A stretch of 64,000 bases of DNA from contig CM030853.1 of assembly GCA_018105865.1 (NCBI GenBank), positions 4,077,429-4,141,428 on the forward strand, in the 5' to 3' direction. Numbering within the stretch: the stretch's first letter is position 1; each line of letters starts with the position of its first letter. Of this stretch, positions 13,382 through 21,034 are shown in pieces. Under the pieces are notes generated by a model, which saw only the letters and a list, made by a program, of their open reading frames with translations, made no database searches and was not told the origin of the DNA. Origin of the DNA: Metaphire vulgaris (lineage: Eukaryota; Annelida; Clitellata; Crassiclitellata; Megascolecidae). A program made the position numbers and the translations under genes.

Positions 13382-14403
13382 CAATAATAATATCGTCATC
13401 GTAAAACCCTCTTCTGTTTGTCCGTTCCATCTGTTATCTTTAATTCTACGAAACACAATTCACTGTTTACAATGCCAAACACATATTTAATCTTATTTCT
13501 TCACAATTTTTATAAATAGAAATCATCATAAGAGGCTGTCCATTAATCACGTCAACAAAATAGGGGTGGGGGCTGAAAAGTTTGACAGTTGTTGATAGGG
13601 AGAGCTGGGGCGGGTCAAGAGAAGTTAACGTCAACAACTTCATTTTTTACAAATCAAAAAAAGGAAATTTCGTGGAATGCCACTATTAAATATTTTTATT
13701 ACAACGGGGAAGAGTCTGACAAGTAAACCACCACATATCTACACTTGAGGAGTAAAAAGGGTAAAAGGTCAAAAGGTCATCAACAAAAAGGAACCCATCA
13801 CAGATCTTGGGTGGGGAGGGGGTCAAAGGCTTTTGACATAATTATAGGAAGTCACTGAAAGTTTCGCAGTTAGTTGTTGACAAGGTAGAGGGGTCGAAAA
13901 TTGCCCAAAAATTTGTTGATGTAATTAATGGACAGCCCCTAACATAATATGAATGCCCGATCTATTGTATGCACTTTTCGGTGTGTTACCTTGTGCAGCT
14001 GGTCTTCCACTTCATCCTCGACGACATCGATCTCCCTTCTACCTTCCCTGATGACCAGGTTCTCGACGTTCACTTCCGTCGGAAGGTTCTTCGCTTCCAG
14101 GGCGTTCTCCAGTTGGTCCTTCGACTCCGACAGGTCCTTTATCTCGCGGTCGAGCTCTCCGAGCGTCCGCTGGAGCGTCTCCTTCCACTTCCGGATGTGG
14201 TCGACGCGGTCGGCCAGCCGGGTGTTGTTGTCGTACTGGTCCCACTTCGTCTTGTTGTCCGTCTCGTTCCGCAGGAAGCGCGCCTCCTGGCGGGCGGCGT
14301 GCGAAACGTCGCGCTGCCGTTCGGCGTTCGTCGTGACGGCGTAGTTCGAGGTGAACCAGTCGGACGTTGCATAGCGAGGACCGGTTTTCAAGTAGGTTGC
14401 CAT
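8141..14403 (-). CDS. TEKT2: Tektin-2, complete five-exon gene
   Basis: Exons 14403-13990, 13185-12971, 12231-12009, 11021-10798 and 8342-8141 join in phase to 425 codons plus TAG; mammalian tektin-2 is about 430 residues. Tektins are coiled-coil filament proteins inside doublet microtubules of cilia and flagella. The N-terminus (ATSDWFTSNYAVTTNAERQR) carries the Trp-containing tektin start. Residues 40-140 hold the first helical segment (LRNETDNKTKWDQYDNNTRL; REGRREIDVVEDEVEDQLHK). DPTRVPKGSTTPQQW spans exons 2 and 3. The tektin signature RPNVELCRD lies at residues 323-331, followed by QYGLTDEV. The tail is DKQCLDSRSKLTN. Tektin-2, rather than -1, -3 or -4, is supported by EARFLRNET, DPTRVP and QYGLTDEV. 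All splice sites are GT..AG. The introns hold SINEs, MITEs and microsatellites, with no damage to the coding sequence. Confidence 0.96.
8810..8983. mobile_element. hAT-like MITE (CAGGGGCGTAGC family)
   Basis: Ends CAGGGGCGTAGCCAGG and GTCGCTACGCCCCTG with flanks GTCAGATC and GTCAGGTC (7 of 8). 174 bp, inserted in tektin-2 intron 4. Confidence 0.75.
9310..9594 (-). mobile_element. tRNA-derived SINE family 1, full-length, minus
   Basis: Reverse-strand copy: the tRNA-like head (GGAAGTTAGCAAAGTGGTAA) reads from 9590 downwards, with the B box near 9525 (GGTTCGATACCC). The body includes GGTAAAACGTGGGTCTG, GGAAAGTAATGGCAAC and GGAGATTAGCGCCGG, matching the copy at 10476-10773. Confidence 0.75.
9820..9908. 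mobile_element. Very short hAT-like MITE
   Basis: Ends CAGTGGCGGCTCCACC and TCTAGAGCCGCCTCTG, 89 bp, with flanks CGGAAGAT and CGAAAGAT (7 of 8). It shares both ends with the perfect copy at 17465-17652. Confidence 0.75.
10100..10367. mobile_element. TA-flanked element with CAGGGTGGC ends, carrying a SINE
   Basis: CAGGGTGGC at 10100 and GCCACCCTG at 10359-10367, with TA on both sides (10098-10099 and 10368-10369), as in Tc1/mariner-type insertions. Inside is an inverted pair AAAACCGGACTA / TAGTCCGGTTTT (near 10306 and 10341) and a minus-strand SINE. Confidence 0.5.
10163..10303 (-). mobile_element. tRNA-derived SINE family 1, 3'-truncated, minus
   Basis: Head only (A box near 10275, B box GGTTCGATTCCCGC near 10235). 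It is arranged head-to-head with the plus-strand copy at 10476; both heads are preceded by AGTACTAGCTTAAAGAGCAG. Confidence 0.75.
10476..10773 (+). mobile_element. tRNA-derived SINE family 1, reference full-length copy
   Basis: Head AGCAGAGTGGTAACAACACT and B box GGGTTCGATCCTCGC, then AGGTCGACTCAGCC. The body has GGTAAAACGCGGGTCTAG, AAAGCAATGGCAAACTACTC, GGAGATCAGCGCCGGGCTC and GTTTGGGCGAAC, and the tail is (CTTTAC)n. About 300 bp, starting 24 bp below the tektin-2 exon 4 donor. Confidence 0.8.
10798..11021 (-). CDS. TEKT2: Tektin-2 exon 4 (tektin signature)
   Basis: Acceptor CATTTAG before ACC GAA GAG GAG. Contains RPNVELCRD, the diagnostic tektin nonapeptide. Ends TGC CA before a GTAAGT donor. 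224 bp. Confidence 0.95.
11262..11319. repeat. (AT)n microsatellite
   Basis: Uninterrupted AT dinucleotides replacing the right half of a MITE. Confidence 0.95.
11829..11990 (+). mobile_element. tRNA-derived SINE, family 2
   Basis: tRNA-like head GATGGCAGAGTGGGTTACGT with an extra-arm-like segment and B-box-like GCGGGTTCAAGCC, then the AGTGGCTTTCACACAGGC tail and a (TTAAGT)n end. The head resembles a long-variable-arm tRNA (Leu or Ser class). Tail copies occur at 2996 and 14537. Confidence 0.65.
12009..12231 (-). CDS. TEKT2: Tektin-2 exon 3
   Basis: Acceptor TTCCAG, then G AGC ACG ACT completing Gly-Ser-Thr-Thr. Encodes PQQWEDFSRYNKERADAEM through ELDWQKKQ, ending at a GTAACT donor. 223 bp. 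Confidence 0.95.
12232..12970. other. Tektin-2 intron 2 with a pogo-like end
   Basis: CAGTGGAGCTTCGATATAAC near 12280, preceded by TA, is the kind of end seen in pogo/Tigger-type elements; no matching right end was found. The rest is AT-rich with TTTA/TTAA runs. Confidence 0.45.
12971..13185 (-). CDS. TEKT2: Tektin-2 exon 2
   Basis: Acceptor CATCAG before GAG AGA GAA GTG (EREVIEAIKK). It ends CCA AAA GG before a GTGAGT donor, leaving a split Gly codon. 215 bp. Confidence 0.95.
13194..13391. repeat. Two (AAT)n tracts in tektin-2 intron 1
   Basis: AAT repeats at 13194-13264 and 13302-13391. The first begins only 6 bp above the exon 2 acceptor, so on the transcribed strand (ATT)n supplies the pyrimidine-rich stretch before the splice site. 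Confidence 0.95.
13531..13940. mobile_element. DNA transposon with GGCTGTCCATTAAT ends
   Basis: AGAGGCTGTCCATTAATCAC at 13531 and GTAATTAATGGACAGCCCCT ending at 13940 form imperfect terminal inverted repeats of about 30 bp (also GTCAACAAAAT / AAATTTGTTGAT). About 410 bp, non-coding, in tektin-2 intron 1. The superfamily is not determined. Confidence 0.7.
13990..14403 (-). CDS. TEKT2: Tektin-2 exon 1
   Basis: ATG at 14403-14401; 138 codons ending DQLHK at a GTAACA donor (13989). Upstream on the minus strand, TATCACTTTTCAG ending at 14441 could be an acceptor for a 5' untranslated exon. Confidence 0.95.
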
Positions 14404-14591
14404 TGTCTCGCTCCTCTGTTCTGTCTGTCTGCCTGTCTGACTGAAAAGTGATAGAGTGTGATCTTTTTCGTGGTTCGGTCTTGCATGATAAAGACGGGGG
14501 GGGGGTATCGGTAAGATTGGTTATTGAATGCAGATGGTTACACCAGTGGTTTTCACGCAGGCTTACTTAGCCTCCTAAACCACTTAAATCG

Positions 14592-14654
<63 letters not shown>

Positions 14655-14813
14655 GATTCTGATCACGCAACCAGAGGGTAGGGGGGTGGCGGGTTCGAAG
14701 ATGACCCTAGTCACTGCGTAGCAACCTTGGACAAGTTGTTCGCCCCACAATTATTCCTCCGCACTTACGACTCTTCACTTTGTGAATAGCTTAACGTGCG
14801 TTAACAGCCATAC

Positions 14814-14863
<50 letters not shown>

Positions 14864-15007
14864 CGATTTTATAAAAGTACTGAATGCTAAGACGGTAAGA
14901 AGCCGTTGAGCAACAAATGATGGACAAACTATGCCTATAAACTACCACTGTTAAAATAATTGTTGAAGTAATAGTGCTTTAGATGTCAATGATAATAATA
15001 ATAATAA

Positions 15008-15046
<39 letters not shown>

Positions 15047-15067
15047 CTTATTATTAACGCTATTATC

Positions 15068-15114
<47 letters not shown>

Positions 15115-15704
15115 GAAGTACCGAGTGCATATTTATATAGGCCCCTATATGTCCTCTGTACTGCGCTCCCGAGGGCATTATATATAATTTTGAAATTATT
15201 ATTATTATTATTTATTAATTAATTAATTAATGGTGACAATGATGAGGATGATGATGATCATCATAATTATGTCTATGCTTATTATGATCGCGATGGCGGC
15301 AAGCTTCTCTTAAACTATTTTTCCTGCTTCGTCATCCTCATTTAAACACCCATCTTTATTCGGTGAATTTATTTCTATATTTTCACCGACCTTTCTGATT
15401 TCGACGCAGGTCGAAGAGTCTGTCTGTCTCCAGCTGTGTTTCCGTCGAGCTTTCGACCTATGTCAGGTGGCCCTTGATTTCCCCGTTGCTACAACAGGTG
15501 CGTAGCCCTTGACGACGGTCGCCTAGCCCACTCTCATTGGCCGGCTTAAATTAGTCGACCAATAGCAACACGAGCTATAAATGGCTATTGAAGCCGACCG
15601 GTTGCTAGAGATAGCGGCGGTAGATGGCGCATTGAGCCTATCGATTTATTTACCGATGGGATCGGATTTATAAATAATATTGTTTGCCTTTCGTCCATTC
15701 AGAT
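14404..15704. other. 5' flank of tektin-2, microsatellite-rich
   Basis: Contains a family 2 SINE tail (14537-14592) and (ATT)n or (AAT)n tracts at 14594-14653, 14812-14862, 14992-15047 and 15066-15112. The possible promoter region at 15420-15660 is listed separately. Confidence 0.7.
15420..15660 (-). promoter_or_regulatory. Possible distal promoter/5' region of tektin-2
   Basis: A CpG-containing stretch free of recognised transposons, with CCAAT boxes in both orientations (CCAAT 15559-15563; ATTGG 15536-15540), TATAAA at 15576-15581 on the plus strand, and three GTTGCTA heptamers (15485-15491, 15563-15569 reversed, 15601-15607) resembling RFX half-sites. It would drive tektin-2 only if a 5' untranslated exon splices to the acceptor at about 14441; this is inference. 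Confidence 0.25.
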
Positions 15705-16272
15705 CAGTGGCGTAGCCAAGGAAGAGGTTGGGGGTTAAAACCCCCTTAGCCGGCGACGAAAATTTTTTAAAATGTGTTTCCATACATTTTTAATTTTCGG
15801 ACGCGGTTTTCGTGGTCAAAACCTCTTGGCTGCCGACCCAAAATAATTTGTAAGCGCTATAGAGTAAAGATGTAAGGTGGCAACATTTATTTGCTTGGCA
15901 GCACATCTGCAAAGGGAATTTTTTGCTTGTCAAGATTTCGAAGTTGGTTATGATCAAAACTAGCTCTGAATGTCTGTGAAAAAAGGTGCAGGAACTCTAT
16001 TGGCGCAACCCTAACCCTAACCCTAAACCTAACCCTAACGAACTATAGGTAGCCATCATTTACATATCTATAGCGCTTTTTAAATCTGAGCTTAATAGTT
16101 TTGCAACAAGTACACGATGCTTTTACAATATTGGAACAAATATTGAAAAATTATGGAAACAGATTTTCATGGTCCAAAAAGGTGCAGGAGGCAGGAACTC
16201 AGTTCCGGCTGACTTTCAGCACTGATCAAAACCAACCCCTCCTTCTTTCCGGAAACCCTGGCTACGCCACTG
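15705..16272. mobile_element. hAT-like element (CAGTGGCGTAGCCA family)
   Basis: Ends CAGTGGCGTAGCCAAGG and GGCTACGCCACTG with flanks ATTCAGAT and ATTAAGAT (7 of 8). 568 bp. Contains telomere-like CCCTAA repeats at 16008-16042. Same family as the outer element at 5713-7236. Confidence 0.8.
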
Positions 16273-16434
16273 ATTAAGATACAGACTACCCGATCGTTTC
16301 ACAATTATATTATTATTTCACATTTTCACTATCAGACATGTTTAGTCAGTGCGAAAAACGCTGGTCAATGCATTACATCTTTTGCTTTGCGCTAAAGCCT
16401 GCGCTGCGGGGACTTATATTTTATCACGTACTGG

Positions 16435-16766
16435 CAGAGGCGAGAGGGGGTACACTTGGCTCCGGACGCCCAGGTGGGGGCGCCAAAATCGGGTTTATAG
16501 TAGCAAACAAAGTTTAAAAGCACATCAATATAGTAGTGACGACCTTTTTCTGCTTTTCAGGGTTTTCACGAAGGACGCCATCACGATGATTTTTTCCCGG
16601 GCGCCTCGGACAGCCTAGCATATATAGGATCAATATAGTTAGTGACGACATTTTTTGCTTGTCATGGTTTTTATATTTTTTGTGTAGTTGAGATTTTCAT
16701 GAAGTTTAGGAGGGTACCATCGGTATGCTTTGTCACCTAGCGCCGGACACCCTAGCTACGCCCCTG
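16435..16766. mobile_element. hAT-like MITE, degenerate
   Basis: Ends CAGAGGCGAGAGGGGG and CCTAGCTACGCCCCTG with flanks CGTACTGG and CATACAGG (6 of 8). Its GGGGGCGCCAAAATCGGG segment links it to the elements at 11114 and 21597. Confidence 0.6.
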
Positions 16767-17464
16767 CATACAGGCGATCACCAGTTGCTGAAATAGCGTT
16801 GAATTGAGCTGTTGTTCCTTGTTAGTCTTTATAGTTTGATTGCCCTTAATAGTTACATTGTTATCGATGATGACAATAATTGTAAAATATGCTTATTTCA
16901 AAACCTCAATACGTGTTCTCCTCTCCCTCTTCTCCTCCTTCTCCTTCTCCTTAACGTCAACCCTAAGGCACACGTGCGGCTCTAGCTTGTCAAAAACACC
17001 GATAAAGCGTGTCTGAAATAAAACCCACGCGTTCACGTAGGCCTAGATTGAGACAGATTCTCACAGCCTACGTGTTTTGTCCCCTTGTAGTGAGAGGTCT
17101 GGCGCGAAGTTGCAGCGACAGATGGACCACTTATCGTAGAAAACACATCGAAAAGCCATAGCTTCCAACTTTCCAGCGTAAAACGCAATCAATGACCATG
17201 TCTGCAAACCTGATTTCCACGCAGCGGTGAAATTTATATATGGCATAATGGCGCTTTGGATTTTGTTCTCTGTTCAAAGTGTATTTAGGCCACAGTCGTC
17301 ATAGATGTAAACTTCTATTAGGCCGCTAGGTTCGAGCCATGGCCCAACACCTATTGAGGAGCTATCATGGCTATGCCAGGAAATGGAAATGGTAGCCTAC
17401 ATACGTGGTTGCTCCCACCATCCCATTTTTTAATCTAAGTTTACGCCAATGCCGTGCGTAGTGG
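16767..17464. other. Intergenic, nothing recognised
   Basis: Ordinary AT-rich sequence with a CTCCTT-rich run near 16920-16950. No exon, RNA gene or element boundary could be supported. Confidence 0.5.
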
Positions 17465-17652
17465 CAGTGGCGGCTCCACCGGGCGGGCCAGGGGGTCGTG
17501 CCTCCCCCCAATTGAGTGCCTGGCCCTCCAGTGGCCCCCCAGTTGGGACCTATACTTAATGCTACATACATTAAACAACAAATGGTTGGCCCCATGATTA
17601 GAAGTTGCCACCCCAACGCCCCCCCACTTGCCAAATCCTAGAGCCGCCACTG
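17465..17652. mobile_element. hAT-like MITE with perfect TSD
   Basis: Ends CAGTGGCGGCTCCACC and CCTAGAGCCGCCACTG; CGTAGTGG on both sides (17457-17464 and 17653-17660). 188 bp. Confidence 0.85.
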
Positions 17653-18316
17653 CGTAGTGGTGACAGTAATTTTTTTACATTTAGGGAACTGACTTATTAG
17701 TCTCAATATTAATCAAACGAACCAGAGGCATAAATGAAAATGTTTTGGAAATTCAGCGGTATGAAATGTTGCAAGCAGCCCAAAACAGTGGTTCCCAAAC
17801 GGTGATACGTGAACCCACGGTGGTACAAAATGGATTTACCAGGGGGCTACGCGAAAGGCAGCGGATTTCTTATGCATTGATGTCTGATAGGGAGAAATTT
17901 AACAGTATTTACAACAACAAAATCACAGAAATTATGAGTGAATTGTATCCTCGAATGTTACAAGTACGCTATTTTGATCCTAATTAGTTATTAACGATGA
18001 CTTCTAATCAGTGTTTCATCCAGGCCGGTTAGGGGGAAATTCATCCTCATACACACCCTCAAAACCTCCAACCCAAAAAAAAATCCAAGCACTGACACAA
18101 ATTTTTGCATTGAACTGTGTCTATTCTCCTCCAGCTATGTCGATTTCCCCCACAAAGGCCTCGTGTCTGGATAAAACACCGACAATTTCTAATGCAATCT
18201 GGTTAGGTTTCAAGACATCACTATATAGGCCTATTACGATTTACGATCAAGATGTTCTGTTTATGCGTTCAATATTGAAAGTCTGATTTCGTCACCCTTT
18301 CGTTTCCTGCGTACTG

Positions 18317-18320
<4 letters not shown>

Positions 18321-18363
<43 letters not shown>
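18321..18363. repeat. (AT)n microsatellite
   Basis: Pure AT repeat immediately left of a foldback element. Confidence 0.95.
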
Positions 18364-18366
<3 letters not shown>

Positions 18367-18680
18367 CATGGTGAATAAATTACAATAAAAGTGAGAGGTA
18401 CCGAGGTACCCTATTCGAACGCTGTAGAGAAACATCGAGAAAGAGGCCAATGGAAGGAGTATTGAACATGCAGTCGTTGTATAATAAAGATGCAAAAATT
18501 ACAGTGTATAGAACAAATTCTATGACGAAAAGCACATCTCAGCTTGTCCCCATCTTCAATGCTTCAAATCCTTCTAGAATAGTCAATAATCAATATAGAC
18601 TGTATCGATTTTTCTCTACAGCGTTCGAAATGGAACACCTCTCACTTTTATCGCAATTTATTCACGATGTACTATATACA
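18364..18680. mobile_element. Foldback MITE with about 70-bp arms inside an AT repeat
   Basis: The left arm (GTGAATAAATTACAATAAAA, GTGAGAGGTACC, TTCGAACGCTGTAGAGAAA) is mirrored by the right arm (TTTCTCTACAGCGTTCGAAA, CACCTCTCACTTTTATCGCA, ATTTATTCAC). Flanked on both sides by AT-rich dinucleotide repeats, so insertion at TA is likely. A 100-codon open frame across it is not a gene. Confidence 0.8.
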
Positions 18681-18705
18681 TGTATATATACATACATACA
18701 TCTAC

Positions 18706-18707
<2 letters not shown>

Positions 18708-18751
<44 letters not shown>
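18708..18751. repeat. (AT)n microsatellite
   Basis: Second AT tract, to the right of the foldback element. Confidence 0.95.
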
Positions 18752-18754
<3 letters not shown>

Positions 18755-19964
18755 TATCGGCCAAAGTAGATTGAGACCCACTGGTCTAACACGTTTTAAT
18801 TCCCCAGCCAAAAAAATCAGTGATGAGGGTGAAATTTTCGGCTTCATTGATCCTGTAACTATATCTTGCTTCTGCCTCCCAATCATTGGTGTGACCAGGG
18901 GAAGCCCCCCGCCCCCCTCCCCATTGGTGTTGGGACCGGTCGCGGGATTTGTGCAAAATCCTTGAGTAGCTTGGGATCTGTGAGTAGGAAGTGCGGGAGA
19001 GAACGTGACACCGCGACGTTTTTTGTCGCCAAGATTTTTTCACGCTTGAAAAATGTCGATGTACCCACTATTCCGGAATCCGGAATCCTGTACCTACGTA
19101 ACCATTGTCCCAATCTATCAGTCAAATTCTATGACCGACTTGAGTCCATCACTCGAGTCTTCCAGTCTAGCGTCCCTCAACCTTGAATGACGCCAATGAA
19201 CCGTATCCAATTTATCTCCAGTAATTATTACGCCGTTATAAAAAAAATTTCAAAGTACTATAAGGTTACTTAAACATCGTTTCCGCAAACTTTACACTAA
19301 AGGTGTGTGGCTATTTCGATGAAAATAGTTTTAGTCTATTTAATATTTGGCCAGGTAGTGAAACGGTAACACGTGAAGTCAAGTGATCATATTGATTCTA
19401 TACGAATAGCCCTAGTTTATCTGTCAGTCGAAGGAAGGCGAAAGATAAATTGCAAACAGTTGCGACCCCGGCGTTTTAACGACTATTTAGGAGGCTGCCT
19501 ATAGGAAACTAAAAGATGTACCGACTGATGAAAGCGACTCCTAAAGCAAAAATCTGACCAGTTTTGGTAATTTTTGAGAGTATTTGTACTTTTGTGCTGT
19601 CTCTGAGGATCGATTAGAAAATTAAGTTGCGAAAACAGTTTCACTAATGATTTTACGAATATTTTATTCAGGCATAACTAATTATCCGTCTTACATTTCA
19701 TATTTTTTTACGAAAACAGAAGACATCAGCAAAAATCTTACCGATAACCAATAGGAAATAATGTTGCGCCAAACTAAGGTGTTGTAGCCTACGCCCACAA
19801 AAATCTGGCCATGTCATCACCGGCTGTTGGCAAATCAAAAAATGGCTTCGAATAGATAAATCTTAGCAGGGACGCGTGTTAGCACGACAAGGTGGATAGG
19901 GGAGACCGGGTGGGGGGATTGTTCATACAGTGTTCACTCTGAATGCTATTGTACGACATATATT
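18752..19964. other. Intergenic, nothing recognised
   Basis: No exon with matching splice sites and no element with paired ends was found. ACCAGGGGAAGCCCCCCGCC near 18895 resembles a decayed MITE end. Confidence 0.45.
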
Positions 19965-20134
19965 CAGGGTGCGATTTGTGACCTGGAGCAGTGGGGGGGG
20001 GGTATGTCGAGCTTGGGGGGATGTAGTTGTTGGGAAATGTAGCAGTGGGGGATGTAGTGGTGGGGGACGTAGCAGTAGGGGATGCAGTTGGGCAGTGCGG
20101 GGAGATTTCCCTTCCTCCTACAAATCGCGCCCTG
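19965..20134. mobile_element. hAT-like MITE with perfect TSD and internal minisatellite
   Basis: Ends CAGGGTGCGATTTGTG and ACAAATCGCGCCCTG; CATATATT on both sides (19957-19964 and 20135-20142). The interior is a G-rich minisatellite of GGGGGATGTAGTAGTG-like units. Confidence 0.85.
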
Positions 20135-20142
20135 CATATATT

Positions 20143-20938
20143 GCTACTATAATTTCCGCGTCAGTTTAAGCATGCGTGTGTAGACCTATATATAATTCAT
20201 AACTGAAGTCTACATTCATGTAATTAAAATTAATGTGACCCAAAAAACACACAAAAACTAAGAACACCTAGTTTCTTATCAACTTGCCCCACGCAGAGGT
20301 GAGTGGATAGGCAGTTTCTTAGAAGCAACTGGAGAAAAGTTTGACGGTATTATGAATATTCAAAAGAGAACTCGAAGCTACAACTCTACAGGTATGTAGG
20401 TAAGAGGTAAATTTAGGAGCGACGGCAGCTGCGTTAACTTGCCAAAGTCGTCAGCTAGCTTTGGTTCCCCCCTCTTACAGTTGTCGCGCTGTTAAACTGT
20501 CGTTACCGCCTGTGCAGAATCAGCGTCCAGTGAAATGGGCTTCGGCCGTGTTTCCCAATAAACTATGCGTTGGGTTGAATCAAGATTCATATCAATCGGA
20601 TTTTCTGCCGATAGAGGTTTCATACAGAAGAATAGAGAAATAAGCATTCTGACTTTGTAGAAACCCTCGTCCAGAAATTGGATTAGAGATTTTTTAAAAG
20701 TTGCGGTAAACAGTACTTACCACGTCTTGTAAAACTATTCGACCAGATGTTATTTCCAAATTAAGCGTATTGGAGTTTTAGCTACAATTAGTATATTTTT
20801 CTAAATCATTTCTATGCACGGCCAACGACGACTTTATCCGCATTGATTTGAAAAAAATCGAAAGATAATACAATCAAATCGCTTTAATAGGCAATTTTGA
20901 TTGTCTTGTGATATTTATACTTAGCTAATTTGTTTCAG
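20143..20938 (+). promoter_or_regulatory. 5' flank of the mucin-like gene
   Basis: The acceptor TTTGTTTCAG lies directly before the ATG at 20939, with a branch-point-like TTAGCTAAT upstream. An untranslated first exon should therefore lie in or before this stretch. I could not locate its donor or a core promoter. Confidence 0.3.
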
Positions 20939-21034
20939 ATGAATACCTACGGCTGCATCGCAGTCTGGCTCTGTGCGTGTCTAGCCATCTGCACAGCTTT
21001 ACCGTTGTTAAAACCAACTTTTTTAACTCAACTG
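20939..21034 (+). CDS. Signal-peptide exon of the mucin-like gene
   Basis: Acceptor TTTGTTTCAG, ATG as the very first codon, and a consensus GTAAGT donor after 32 codons (phase 0). The peptide begins MNTYGC, continues with the hydrophobic core IAVWLCACLAICTA and then LPLLKPTFLTQL. Cleavage after CTA is likely. A lone signal peptide on its own exon is common in secreted metazoan proteins. Linkage to the repeat exon is inferred from phase, strand and the absence of another candidate in between. Confidence 0.7.

Noticed and set aside
13969..14451. Long plus-strand frames over tektin-2 exon 1
   Set aside because: Shadows of the GC-rich tektin-2 exon on the opposite strand; they do not extend into the other exons.
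18450..18752. 100-codon plus-strand frame
   Set aside because: Lies across a foldback MITE and ends in an AT microsatellite.
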